Of a stretch of 64,000 nt of DNA, positions 9,208 to 17,622 are shown one piece after another; position 1 is the first letter of the stretch, and each line of letters opens with the position of its first letter. Below the pieces are notes generated by a model. It was given only the letters and a program-made list of their open reading frames with translations, had not been told where the DNA came from and made no database searches. Made by a program: the position numbers and the translations under genes. The stretch covers positions 1,765,001-1,829,000 of the forward strand of contig NZ_JADBGB010000001.1 of the NCBI RefSeq assembly GCF_015220045.1. Reading direction: 5' to 3'. The stretch is from Marivivens aquimaris. GTDB taxonomy: Bacteria; Pseudomonadota; Alphaproteobacteria; Rhodobacterales; Rhodobacteraceae.

Positions 9208-10184
9208 TCTTCGTCCCCTCGGATAAAACCGCTCACCAGCTGATACGACAACAGATCGTGCATCGTCGCCGGGTCACGCAATAGCGGACTGATCTTACTG
9301 CGAAGCGCCGCGACCTGCTGCACGTCGGATTGCCAGAGCGCCTCGGCCTCGTCGGTCGAGACCAGTTCGAACCGCAACGCGGCACCCGGTTTTGCTTGCG
9401 CAACGATGGGAATATCGCAGGGCAGCACCGTTCCGATGCGGGGGTAACCGCCGATCGTCTGACATTCTGCCAGCAACACGAAAGGCGCGCCGTTGCCGGT
9501 GATCTGGATGTCACCTTCGGTGATAAAATCAGAGATGCGGCTGAGCTGACCGGCATCCAGCGCGACAGTCCCATCAAGGCCAGCACCCTGCCGATTGCTC
9601 CGCGCGGATTTGGTGAAGGTTTGGTTGGTGAAGGCCGCAAGTGCCTCTTCGCTAAAGGCGTCGGTCTGCGGCCCCGCCATGAAGCGGACCGTGCCACCGT
9701 CCGTGCGGTCGGCCACGTCGAGCAGATCGGACGTTCCGATGCGGGCGTCGGTGAAATGCAGTTCGCAAGGTTCGAGATGGCCGCCGATCCCGCCCTTCAA
9801 ATGGGCCGATTGGCTGCCGATTACTTCGGGCCTATCGAGCGCCGCGTCGAACGCAACATAGGCATATCCCTGCCCCGCAGTGATGGTAAGCACCGTCCCA
9901 GCGGTCAGATTATGGCTGGCGTTCCAACGCAGCGGGTTCCCGTCGGCATTGGCCTTTCGATGCGCACCAGTCAGCGCGATCCGGCACGCCTGACCAACGC
10001 GGAAAGAGGCACCCGCCCCAGCCAGTTCAATCACCGAAACGCGGCGCTTCAGCAGTGCTTCTGCCACCAGCAGGGCTAGCCGGTCCACCGCGCCGCCACG
10101 GGACAAACCTTGCGCGATCAGCCCCGCGCGGCCTTGGTCCTGAATGGTCACACCCGGACCGGCCTTGAGCACTTCGACGATCAT
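9198..10184 (-). CDS. pxpC: 5-oxoprolinase subunit PxpC (biotin-dependent carboxyltransferase-like)
   Basis: 328 residues of the KipA/AHS2 family. It opens with the family signature VLKAGPGVTIQDQGRAGL and contains SRGGAVDRLALLVAEALL, FMAGPQTDAFSEEAL and ECQTIGGYPRIGTVLPCD. It works with PxpB and PxpA in ATP-driven cleavage of 5-oxoproline. Start and the pxpB stop share four bases (ATGA), so the two are translationally coupled. It is cytoplasmic, with no signal or membrane segment. Confidence 0.94.
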   Translation of the reverse strand: MIVEVLKAGPGVTIQDQGRAGLIAQGLSRGGAVDRLALLVAEALLKRRVSVIELAGAGASFRVGQACRIALTGAHRKANADGNPLRWNASHNLTAGTVLTITAGQGYAYVAFDAALDRPEVIGSQSAHLKGGIGGHLEPCELHFTDARIGTSDLLDVADRTDGGTVRFMAGPQTDAFSEEALAAFTNQTFTKSARSNRQGAGLDGTVALDAGQLSRISDFITEGDIQITGNGAPFVLLAECQTIGGYPRIGTVLPCDIPIVAQAKPGAALRFELVSTDEAEALWQSDVQQVAALRSKISPLLRDPATMHDLLSYQLVSGFIRGDEEWF

Positions 10185-10879
10185 GACAGAACGGCCCCGC
10201 CCATCGGGGCATTCAGAAGGCCCTCAAATTCGACCGCCGAGACCGCCTCGAACTGCATCAGGTCGCCGGGTTTCAACGCGAAGGCTTCGGGCCGCCTCAT
10301 GTCGAAACATCGGAAACCTGTCCGCCCGACCTGCCTCCAACCAGTCGGCGACGGATTGGCGAAAAGCACCAATTGCCGCACGGCGACGGTCAGCGCGCCT
10401 TGGGGCACTTCGGCTGTGAGGTTGGTCTGGCGCGGGATGTTCCAGTGATCCGGCAGTAGCCCCAGATAAGGCTGCCCGGGTGCAAACCCGATCGCCATCA
10501 CGCGCACAGGCTCGGCGCAAAGTTCGGTCACCGCGACATCGGGCGTCACGCCCGCGAGCTCCGACGCTTCCGCCAACTGGGGTGCGTGGTCCGCAGCAAA
10601 ACAGCAAGGCACCGTCCACAGACGCGAGGGCTGCACCTCAGCCTGCCCTTCGGTCGCCAGTGCCGCATTCACCGCCTGCTCCACCGACGCGCGCCCGACC
10701 AACGGGTCGAAACGCACATAGACAGATGTCAGCCCGCCGGCCGCCTCCAGCACACCATCAAGTCCCGCCGCCACATTCGCGAATTGCAGCGCGCGCGCGT
10801 TGGTCTCGTCGTCCAACACATCGCCGAAACGGATCAGAAGCCCGTCAACGCCTTGTGGAAATATGCGGGGAGTATTCAA
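10181..10879 (-). CDS. pxpB: 5-oxoprolinase subunit PxpB (KipI family), TTG start
   Basis: 232 residues of the KipI/AHS1 family: GVDGLLIRFGDVLDDETNARA near the start, VYVRFDPL, and the family hallmark MAIGFAPGQPYLGLLPDHWNIPR. The subunit pairs with PxpC. The only start that gives the family N-terminus is TTG at 10879, with a GAGG (10887-10890) seven bases before it; a rare start codon on the first gene may hold the operon at low expression. A B-subunit of an unrelated allophanate hydrolase is less likely because pxpA adjoins. Confidence 0.92.
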   Translation of the reverse strand: MNTPRIFPQGVDGLLIRFGDVLDDETNARALQFANVAAGLDGVLEAAGGLTSVYVRFDPLVGRASVEQAVNAALATEGQAEVQPSRLWTVPCCFAADHAPQLAEASELAGVTPDVAVTELCAEPVRVMAIGFAPGQPYLGLLPDHWNIPRQTNLTAEVPQGALTVAVRQLVLFANPSPTGWRQVGRTGFRCFDMRRPEAFALKPGDLMQFEAVSAVEFEGLLNAPMGGAVLS

Positions 10880-10947
10880 TCGCGGACCTCGTTTGATAAC
10901 AGGAATATCCCGATATCCGAGGGAGGCTCAACTCGAAACAGAGGCGC

Positions 10948-11031
10948 TGGTACCCGCGGCCGGACTCGAACCGGCACGGCCTAAGCCAAGAGATTTTAAG
11001 TCTCCGATGTCTACCATTCCACCACGCGGGC
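10948..11031 (-). tRNA. tRNA-Leu (anticodon TAA)
   Basis: Read on the minus strand the 84 bases fold as a class II tRNA: acceptor GCCCGCG with CGCGGGT, D-arm, anticodon loop CTTAAAA (anticodon TAA), a variable arm of the leucine type, T-arm GGTTCGAGTCC, discriminator A and an encoded CCA. It reads UUA codons, which are rare in this GC-rich genome. Confidence 0.96.
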
Positions 11032-11096
11032 GCCGACGATTGGCTATCAACTCTGACGGCATTCGCCAAGAGGAGACCGCGAAAATTCTACTGCTT

Positions 11097-11588
11097 TTAG
11101 ATGGTTGCTTCGGTGACGGCGGCGGACACACCTTCTTCCTTGACCGCCTGCATCGCCACGTAGGTCGAGGTGTTGGCGAGGAACGGAAGGGTCGAGATTT
11201 TCTCTGCCAGAACGAGGCGATAGGCGGTCATGCTCGATGTGCGCACCTTGAGAAGATAGTCGAATTGGCCCGCGATGAGGTGGCATTGCTCGATCTCGGG
11301 GATCTTCATGATCGCTTCGTTGAAAGCCGCCAGCGCAGCCTCGCGGGTATCAGTCAGCTTGACCTCTACAAAGGCAACATGGTCGCGGCCGAGGCGGATC
11401 GGATCGAAAAGCGCGCGGTAGCCACGGATCATGCCCGTATCTTCGAGGCGCTTCAGACGCGCTTGTGTCGGTGACTTCGACAGGCCGATCCGGCGGGAAA
11501 GTTCGGTGACACTGATGCGCCCTTCGACAGCAACGATATCAAGAATTTTCCGGTCAAACGCATCAAGTTCGGCCACGCGATCGTTCAC
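11097..11588 (-). CDS. Lrp/AsnC-family regulator, PutR-like
   Basis: 163 residues: an N-terminal winged helix (LDAFDRKILDIVAVEGRISVTELSRRIGLSKSPTQARLKRLEDTG, positions about 8-52, cited here as boundaries only) and a C-terminal RAM ligand-binding domain (CHLIAGQFDYLLKVRT). The sequence resembles PutR, the activator of proline dehydrogenase genes in alphaproteobacteria, but no putA is present in the window, so the target and effector are inferred. An AT-rich 225-base stretch upstream holds a candidate promoter and the suhB terminator. Confidence 0.88.
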   Translation of the reverse strand: MNDRVAELDAFDRKILDIVAVEGRISVTELSRRIGLSKSPTQARLKRLEDTGMIRGYRALFDPIRLGRDHVAFVEVKLTDTREAALAAFNEAIMKIPEIEQCHLIAGQFDYLLKVRTSSMTAYRLVLAEKISTLPFLANTSTYVAMQAVKEEGVSAAVTEATI

Positions 11589-11619
11589 GACATTCTCCGA
11601 GAGATTGGGGGTTTTCTGG

Positions 11620-11658
11620 ATTTCGGGGACTGAAATTGCAGAATGACCGTTATGTCAA
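11620..11658 (-). promoter_or_regulatory. Candidate promoter of the PutR-like regulator
   Basis: A perfect TTGACA -35 (11658-11653 on the minus strand) lies about 65 bases before the regulator start. The -10 at the usual spacing is weak (TTTCAG). Found by eye only. Confidence 0.35.
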
Positions 11659-11762
11659 ATGTTCTTACCGTGATCACCGCAAATAGTACCGATACTTGCG
11701 CATCTCGCACACAAATTAGGCATAATCTTATCTTAGGTTAAAACAAACTTGACCCCGTAAGC

Positions 11763-11788
11763 AAAAAAGCGCGCCCGAATGGACGCGC
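11763..11788 (-). terminator. Rho-independent terminator of suhB
   Basis: An eight-position GC-rich stem with one mismatch (11769-11776 with 11781-11788) is followed on the minus strand by six T (11768-11763), 26 bases after the suhB stop. Confidence 0.85.
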
Positions 11789-11813
11789 CTTTCAAAATTC
11801 TCGCCGTGATAGA

Positions 11814-12611
11814 TCAGGCAGCCGCGTTGCGGATCACTTTCGCCAGAGACGGGAAAACGCCTTCGTTGGCGACGATCAGCGAACGGTCTTCGAACACGTC
11901 TTTTGCTTCGGTACGGATCGGCTCAATGAAGGCACCGGCTTCGCGTGCGATGACCAGACCGGCAGCGATGTCCCAAGCGTTCAGGCGGCGTTCCCAGAAA
12001 CCGTCAAAGCGGCCAGCAGCCACATAGCACAGATCGAGCGAGGCAGCACCAAAACGGCGGACGCCGGCGGTGGCGGGCAGAAGCTGCGACAGGTCTTTGA
12101 GGGTCTGCGGCAGGTCGGTGCTACCGGCGAACGGCAGACCGGTCGCGAAGATGCAGTCGATCAGACGGTGACGGGCCGAAACGCGCAGACGGCTTTCGTT
12201 CATCCATGCACCGCCGCCCTTTTCAGCGTGGAACAGTTCGTCCTTCACGGGGTCATAAACGACGCCCGCGATGATCTGACCCTTGTGTTCGAGCGCGATC
12301 GAGACAGCCCATTGCGGCAGACCGTGAAGGAAGTTGGTGGTGCCGTCGAGCGGGTCGACGATCCAGCGGCGGGTCGGGTCTTCGCCCTCGATCTCGCCGC
12401 CCTCTTCACCAAGGAAACCGTAGCTCGGACGGGCCGCCATCAGCTCTTCGCGGATGGTCTCTTCGGCGCGGCGGTCGGCACGGGTGACGAAGTCCGCCGG
12501 ACCTTTGGAACTGACCTGAAGCTGCTCGACTTCGGTGAAGTCCTTGAGCAATCCACGACCGACCTTGCGGGCAGTCTTGATCATCACGTTCATGTTCGCA
12601 CTTTGAGCCAT
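11814..12611 (-). CDS. suhB: Inositol monophosphatase family protein (SuhB-like)
   Basis: 265 residues of the Mg-dependent, Li-sensitive phosphatase family. Metal-binding motifs are visible: GFLGEEGGE (Glu), WIVDPLDGTTNFLHG (the family signature, about residue 83-97) and LNAWDIAAGLVIAREAG near the C-terminus. It removes phosphate from inositol-1-phosphate or similar; SuhB also acts in rRNA transcription antitermination in enterobacteria. It is monocistronic, with its own terminator, and divergent from the GGDEF-EAL gene. Confidence 0.93.
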   Translation of the reverse strand: MAQSANMNVMIKTARKVGRGLLKDFTEVEQLQVSSKGPADFVTRADRRAEETIREELMAARPSYGFLGEEGGEIEGEDPTRRWIVDPLDGTTNFLHGLPQWAVSIALEHKGQIIAGVVYDPVKDELFHAEKGGGAWMNESRLRVSARHRLIDCIFATGLPFAGSTDLPQTLKDLSQLLPATAGVRRFGAASLDLCYVAAGRFDGFWERRLNAWDIAAGLVIAREAGAFIEPIRTEAKDVFEDRSLIVANEGVFPSLAKVIRNAAA

Positions 12612-12655
12612 CGGGGCCTCCGTTCACGGTCAAGACAGCGCCTATAGAAAAATAT

Positions 12656-12681
12656 CTCCGCGCGGGCAAGGCCGTGCGGAG
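12656..12681. promoter_or_regulatory. Inverted repeat in the suhB / GGDEF-EAL divergent gap
   Basis: CTCCGC and GCGGAG form an imperfect dyad (six plus three pairs) midway between the two divergent starts. It could be an operator or a leader hairpin; I recognise no known box. Confidence 0.3.
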
Positions 12682-12755
12682 GGGCTGTAGCAGATTTTCT
12701 CTGCATTAACCTTTTATTCGCTTTTGTCACCTAGAACTTCCGCAAGGGACAGTGG

Positions 12756-14741
12756 GTGCAGATGATTTCAACGAGTTTGGACAAAATCCGATACCAGACC
12801 CGCTTTGCGGTTCACATCGCGACGCGGGATATCGCAAAGCGCCTTGCGGCGGCGGCGATGATGATGCTCATCCTTTTGTGGCTGGGCTATGTGTCGACGC
12901 CGATCGTGATGTCTGTGTCGATTGTCGGGTATGAATTCTGCGCCCAAGCGGTTGCGCGGCACCTTCCAGACCGCGATGACGAAATGTCCGTCAGCTATGT
13001 CGTGGCCGTCTGGGCGATGAATTGCACGTCGGTGCTGTTCTACCTCGCGCCCGCCTACTTGCTGGCGTCGGAGCCGTCTTCCGCCATGTTGCTCGCGGGT
13101 TTCCTGTGGCTCTTCGGCGTGTTCGTGCACATCACCAACACCTTCGCGGCCCTCCCGTTTTATAACTGGAGCCTAATGGCCCCCTCCTTCGGCGCGGCTT
13201 TTCTCGTGTTCTGGCTGGCTGCGGGGAACGCGTTTCTGCCGTCGACCGATACCGAATGGATGATCACCACTGGCATGATGGTGGTCTACATCTTCAATAC
13301 CTACGAGACGCTGCATAAACAGAAAGATACCCAGCGCGCGCTCAACGCCGCACGCGAGGAAGCAAACTCCCGCCTCCGCGCACTCGAACATCTTTCGCGT
13401 CACGACCCGCTGACCGGCCTCTTGAACCGCCGCGCCTTTGACGAAGAGCTTTCGCGGATGCTGACCGCGAGGCGCATCGGGACGGATGTCTGCGTGTTTT
13501 TGATTGACCTCGACGGATTCAAACCGATCAACGACACCTACAGCCACGAGGCCGGCGATCAGGTCCTCCAGGCTATAGCAGAGCGCCTCCGCGGTCTGGT
13601 CGGCGCGACCGGCATCGCGGCCCGTCTGGGCGGCGACGAGTTCGCGATGGCCTTCCGTTCTGTAGCGTCCGAACAAGCTGCAATGCGGCTGGCGCAATAT
13701 GTCTGCCGCGCCGTGCGCGAGCCAGTTCACTACGACGAAAAAGATCTGCACGTCACCGCCAGCGTCGGCGTCGGCCTGACATCCTACACAGGCGAAACGG
13801 TCGAGGCGATTTGCGCCGCAGCCGACCAAGCGATGTATCGCGCCAAGAATGCAGCCGGATCGCGCGCGGTTCTTTATGACAAATCTGTTTTCGAACGGCG
13901 CACCACGCTGGAGGACCGCGCCTCCATCGTTCGGGCCATGGCGCAGGGCCAAATCGTGCCGTTCTACCAGCCCAAGGTCGACCTGAGCACCGGACGCAGC
14001 ATTGGCTTCGAAGCACTCGCGCGCTGGGTCCATCCTGAAAAAGGTGTGCTCGCCCCCGCCCTTTTCATTCCAGAGATCAACGAAATGGGCCTCCACGGCG
14101 ATTTCATGATCCATATGACAACCGCGATCCTCAGCGATGTCGAAAAGCTGCTCTCCGAAGGGATCGACCCTGGCCAGGTCTCGATCAACATCCCCGAAGT
14201 CGCGCTGGCGACAATGTCGGGGCGCACTGAACTGGATATCCTTCTCGGACGATACGCCCGTGCGCGGCAGCATATCACCTTGGAAATCACTGAGGACGTC
14301 TTTATCGCGCGCTCCGCCGATATGATCCGCGAGAGCATCGCCCATTTCCGCAATGCTGGCCTGCGCGTGTCGCTGGATGATTTCGGTACCGGCTTTGCGT
14401 CGTTCCAGCACCTGCGCCAACTTGAATTCGACGAACTCAAGATCGATACCAGTTTCGTCTCCGACCTCGTGACTGACCCAACCGCGGAGGTGCTCGTGCG
14501 TGGGTTCCTCGATATCGCCGAAGGGCTCGGCGTGGACGTCATCGCCGAAGGCGTAGAAACGCGCAAACAGGCTGACCACCTCGAACAGCTCGGTTGCCGT
14601 TTCGTGCAGGGATACCTCTTCGGCAAGGCGCATCCGTTGGAGGACATTCGCATCCGGCTTTTTAGTGAAACCCGCGAAGCTGCGCGCCAGAAAGCTATGC
14701 TCGCTGCAGCTTCACAGCCTCTTGCCGAGCCAGCCGAATGA
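12756..14741 (+). CDS. Membrane-anchored GGDEF-EAL bifunctional c-di-GMP enzyme
   Basis: 661 residues. The N-terminus has about five to six hydrophobic segments (roughly 28-180) with no recognised sensor motif, then a short coiled linker, a GGDEF domain (HDPLTGLLNRRAF; active site LGGDEFA intact) and an EAL domain (GFEALARW, INIPE, LEITEDVF, DDFGTGFASF, IAEGVET, QGYLFGK). Both catalytic motifs look complete, so the protein could make and break c-di-GMP; which dominates cannot be read from sequence. The start is GTG at 12756 (AAGGGA six bases upstream) or ATG at 12762. The 3' end overlaps metR tail to tail by 47 bases. Confidence 0.95.
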   Translation: MQMISTSLDKIRYQTRFAVHIATRDIAKRLAAAAMMMLILLWLGYVSTPIVMSVSIVGYEFCAQAVARHLPDRDDEMSVSYVVAVWAMNCTSVLFYLAPAYLLASEPSSAMLLAGFLWLFGVFVHITNTFAALPFYNWSLMAPSFGAAFLVFWLAAGNAFLPSTDTEWMITTGMMVVYIFNTYETLHKQKDTQRALNAAREEANSRLRALEHLSRHDPLTGLLNRRAFDEELSRMLTARRIGTDVCVFLIDLDGFKPINDTYSHEAGDQVLQAIAERLRGLVGATGIAARLGGDEFAMAFRSVASEQAAMRLAQYVCRAVREPVHYDEKDLHVTASVGVGLTSYTGETVEAICAAADQAMYRAKNAAGSRAVLYDKSVFERRTTLEDRASIVRAMAQGQIVPFYQPKVDLSTGRSIGFEALARWVHPEKGVLAPALFIPEINEMGLHGDFMIHMTTAILSDVEKLLSEGIDPGQVSINIPEVALATMSGRTELDILLGRYARARQHITLEITEDVFIARSADMIRESIAHFRNAGLRVSLDDFGTGFASFQHLRQLEFDELKIDTSFVSDLVTDPTAEVLVRGFLDIAEGLGVDVIAEGVETRKQADHLEQLGCRFVQGYLFGKAHPLEDIRIRLFSETREAARQKAMLAAASQPLAEPAE

Positions 14742-15600
14742 AATGCGCCATATAGGGCAGCGTATTTTCGGTCTCGCGCGTGGCCGCATACATCCGCCGA
14801 GTCAGTCCGCCCTTGGTAATTGGCAGTACGACATGCTCGGCCGCTTTGCCGACCTGACGCACGACCCAATCGGGCAACACAGCTACACCGCGATTTGACG
14901 CAACCAGCATCAGGATCACTGCGGTCAATTCGACCTGACGCACCGCTTCGGGCTCAACTCGGTTCGGCGTCAGCAGCATCTTGAAAATATCGAGCTTCGG
15001 ACGGTCGACTGGATAGGTAAACAATGTCTGGTCGACGAAATCATCCGCGCTGACAAAGCTCTTGTCCGCCAGCGGATTTTGCGATGAACACACGAAGACC
15101 GGCGAATAATCAAAGAGCGGGTTGAACACCGCCACATCATCGGCATTCGGATCAGAGGTAATGACGAGGTCCACCTCCTCGCGCCGCAGGGCGCTCATCG
15201 CATCGAATGCAAGGCTGGAACGGATATCGACGTCCACATCGGGCCAGACTTTGCGGAATTGTTCGAGCACCGGCAGCAACCATTCAAAACACGCGTGGCA
15301 TTCGAGCGCGATGTGCAGACGGCCGGTGCTGCCGTCCTTCAGTCCGTCGAATTCGGCCTCGAGATCGGACAGGATCGGCAAAATGCTCTCTGCTGCCTTC
15401 AGCATCCGTTTTCCAGCCGCCGAAAGTTTCAAAGGCTTCGAGCGGCGCACGAACAATTCCACGCCTGCCTGATCTTCGATCCCCTTGATCTGGTGACTGA
15501 GTGCAGACTGCGTGATGTTCAGCACGTCCGCCGCCCGCGCGAGGCCACCAGTGTCGTGGATCGCCTTGATGGTTCGTAGGTGCCGCACTTCAATATGCAT
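14695..15600 (-). CDS. metR: LysR-family regulator, MetR-like
   Basis: 301 residues: an N-terminal LysR winged helix (RHLRTIKAIHDTGGLARAA, then SALSHQIKGIE) and a two-lobe effector domain. It is divergent from metF, and its sequence resembles MetR, which uses homocysteine as coinducer to control methionine synthesis; both facts support the name. The divergent gap carries two inverted repeats suitable for MetR. Its last 47 bases lie antisense to the end of the GGDEF-EAL gene. Confidence 0.87.
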   Translation of the reverse strand: MHIEVRHLRTIKAIHDTGGLARAADVLNITQSALSHQIKGIEDQAGVELFVRRSKPLKLSAAGKRMLKAAESILPILSDLEAEFDGLKDGSTGRLHIALECHACFEWLLPVLEQFRKVWPDVDVDIRSSLAFDAMSALRREEVDLVITSDPNADDVAVFNPLFDYSPVFVCSSQNPLADKSFVSADDFVDQTLFTYPVDRPKLDIFKMLLTPNRVEPEAVRQVELTAVILMLVASNRGVAVLPDWVVRQVGKAAEHVVLPITKGGLTRRMYAATRETENTLPYMAHFIRLARQEAVKLQRA

Positions 15601-15602
15601 AT

Positions 15603-15647
15603 TGAGGGAACCTCATGATCGTCGTGAGAGTTATGAATTTGTCTCAC
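15603..15647. promoter_or_regulatory. Two inverted repeats between metR and metF (candidate MetR operators)
   Basis: The first is TGAGG-GAA-CCTCA (15603-15615), directly before the metR start. The second is GTGAGA, 12 bases, TCTCAC (15624-15629 and 15642-15647). Both lie in the 94-base divergent gap, where an autoregulating LysR protein would bind. The second ends about 50 bases before the metF start. Confidence 0.5.
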
Positions 15648-15694
15648 ACGTTTTTTTCGACGACAAGAGGATAACAGAATTTGCAGGTGACCCG

Positions 15695-16561
15695 ATGACA
15701 CGTCCGAATGTTTCGTTTGAATTTTTCCCGCCGAAGACGCTCGAAGCGTCCTTCCGTCTGTGGGATTGCGTAAATGTCCTGTCGCCGCTGGACCCGACTT
15801 TTGTGTCGGTGACCTACGGTGCCGGCGGCACGACGCGCCAGCTGACCCACGAAGCGGTGGGCACAATCCACAAGACCTCCGGCCTGCGGGTCGCGGCGCA
15901 CCTGACCTGCGTTGACGCATCGCGCGAGGAAACCATGCAGATTGCCCATGGCTATGCCGACGTTGGCGTGACCGATATCGTGGCGCTGCGTGGCGATCCG
16001 CCGAAGGGCTCGAACGTTTTCCAGCCGAACGAAGACGGTTTCCAGTCGTCGATCGAGTTGATCGGTGCGCTGGCCGACACCGGCAAGTTCAACATCCGCG
16101 TCGGTGCCTACCCCGAGCAGCACCCCGAGTCGCCGAACGCCACCGCTGACGTCGTGTGGCTGAAGCGCAAGATCGACGCCGGTGCGACAAGCGCGATCAC
16201 CCAATTCTTCTTTGAAGCTGACACCTATTTCCGCTTCCGTGACGCCTGCGAAAAGGCCGGCATCGACGCGCCGATCATTCCGGGCATTCTGCCGATCGAA
16301 AACTGGAATGGCGCCCGCAAGTTCGCGGCAATGTGCGGAACCAGCATCCCGACTATCGTCGCCGATGCATTCGAGACAGCGACCAAGCACGGCGGCACCG
16401 ACCTGCTGGCAACTGCGCTGGCGACCGAGCTTTGTGACGATCTGCTTCAGGGCGGCGTGGAAGACCTGCACTTCTACACGCTGAACAAGCCGGAACTGAC
16501 CCGTGATGTGTGTCATGCGCTCGGCATCACGCCGCGCGTCCAACTCGAGAACGTCGCCTAA
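15695..16561 (+). CDS. metF: 5,10-methylenetetrahydrofolate reductase
   Basis: A 288-residue FAD-dependent TIM barrel that makes 5-methyl-THF for methionine synthesis. Family motifs: VSFEFFPPKT at the N-terminus, TYGAGGTTR, HLTCVDASREE, ALRGDPPKG, VGAYPEQHPE, ITQFFFEADTYFRFRD and PGILPIENW. The ATG at 15695 has an AGGTGA five bases before it; an open frame reaches back to 15512 but antisense to metR. Convergent with the DUF2235 gene, sharing three bases at the stops. Confidence 0.96.
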   Translation: MTRPNVSFEFFPPKTLEASFRLWDCVNVLSPLDPTFVSVTYGAGGTTRQLTHEAVGTIHKTSGLRVAAHLTCVDASREETMQIAHGYADVGVTDIVALRGDPPKGSNVFQPNEDGFQSSIELIGALADTGKFNIRVGAYPEQHPESPNATADVVWLKRKIDAGATSAITQFFFEADTYFRFRDACEKAGIDAPIIPGILPIENWNGARKFAAMCGTSIPTIVADAFETATKHGGTDLLATALATELCDDLLQGGVEDLHFYTLNKPELTRDVCHALGITPRVQLENVA

Positions 16562-17622
16562 CTCTTGCGCATTCGAAAACCTAAGAACCAATGACGCGGC
16601 GGCGGGGGCAACTCCGCCGTTTCGTGTATGAACTCGGACGGATCGGTGCAGGGGATGCGTTTGTGGCGGAGCAGGAACAGCTTTCCCCAACCAACCCAGA
16701 GCCCAACGTCCGGCGCATCGGGATCACAAGGAAACTGCTGACGCCAGCCAGCGGGCAATGGCAGGCCGTGGTTTCCCAGCTTTTCAAGCATCCAGACGAG
16801 CGGAATGTTCGACAGCGGACGGGCGCTCGTGAACGGCGTGATGTGTCCACCAACATCACCGTGCGAGCCGCGGAACCAAGCCTGCTCAATCACGCCCGTC
16901 CAGTTTTCGGGCGTTTTCCAGATTTCCGGCGTGAAGACATCGCGGTTCTCGTGCAGGGCAAGCGCGTGGAACGCAGACTTCACCGCAGGAACGAGGCCGT
17001 CTGAGTGGAAGCTGTGGCGCTCCTCCTCCAATTTCCAAAGCAGCGGAACGCGTAGCCCGAGCGATTTCACGGTATCAAAGCAGCCCAGCGCGCTGATCGT
17101 CACGTCGCGGGTGCAGTGCAGCTCGCTGAATTTCGTGGCATAGGACGAGCTCGCACCTTGAGAATAATAGCGATACGCCTGACGGATGTTGCGTTCATTG
17201 GCATGATGACTTCGGACAAGTCCGACGCGATCGATGACACCGGCCAAGGACCGGACAGCGAAGGCTCCGCGCGAAAATCCGATGAGCACAATGTCGTCGC
17301 CTTCGCGCCAGCGGGAACAGAGCGCACCGTAGGCCCGTTCGATCTGGCGATTGATGCCGCGACCTGCGACGACGCTGAAGGTCTCGGTCCAGTCTTTCCA
17401 CTGGATGCCCGCCTCGTAATAGAGCGTCATGTTGGCCGAATAGCCGTTTTCCCGCAGCAGCTTGTAGATGAGACCCGCGTTGGTTTCCTCTTCGGGACGA
17501 AGCGACGAGTTGGTGCCGTCAAGGATGATCACATGCGTTGCCGCACCCCGTTGCCGGACTGTTTTCTCCTCGACGCGCGGCTCTTTGTCAAAGAACCGGA
17601 GTATCCAGTTACCGAGCTTCAA
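16558..17622 (-). CDS. DUF2235 alpha/beta hydrolase-like protein, TTG start
   Basis: 354 residues. After a short basic start the domain opens with HVIILDGTNSSLRPEEETN and continues with VVAGRGINRQIERAYGAL and the nucleophile elbow IVLIGFSRGAFAVRSLAG, as in DUF2235 proteins. Known DUF2235 members include the type VI secreted phospholipases Tle, but no VgrG, Hcp or immunity-type neighbour is present here, so it may be a housekeeping esterase. The start is TTG at 17622 with AGGAG (17630-17634) seven bases before it; both lie inside the end of the CoxL-like gene, which it overlaps by 14 bases. Confidence 0.85.
   Translation of the reverse strand: MKLGNWILRFFDKEPRVEEKTVRQRGAATHVIILDGTNSSLRPEEETNAGLIYKLLRENGYSANMTLYYEAGIQWKDWTETFSVVAGRGINRQIERAYGALCSRWREGDDIVLIGFSRGAFAVRSLAGVIDRVGLVRSHHANERNIRQAYRYYSQGASSSYATKFSELHCTRDVTISALGCFDTVKSLGLRVPLLWKLEEERHSFHSDGLVPAVKSAFHALALHENRDVFTPEIWKTPENWTGVIEQAWFRGSHGDVGGHITPFTSARPLSNIPLVWMLEKLGNHGLPLPAGWRQQFPCDPDAPDVGLWVGWGKLFLLRHKRIPCTDPSEFIHETAELPPPPRHWFLGFRMRKS

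Noticed and set aside
13173..14633. 486-residue minus-strand frame over the GGDEF-EAL gene
   Set aside because: The plus-strand frame has complete GGDEF and EAL motifs; this one has none.
15601..15694. SAM-responsive riboswitch before metF
   Set aside because: The gap is under 100 bases and holds only short dyads, better explained as operators.
16558..17622. Type VI secretion effector locus
   Set aside because: DUF2235 occurs in Tle effectors, but no VgrG, PAAR, Hcp or immunity gene is near.
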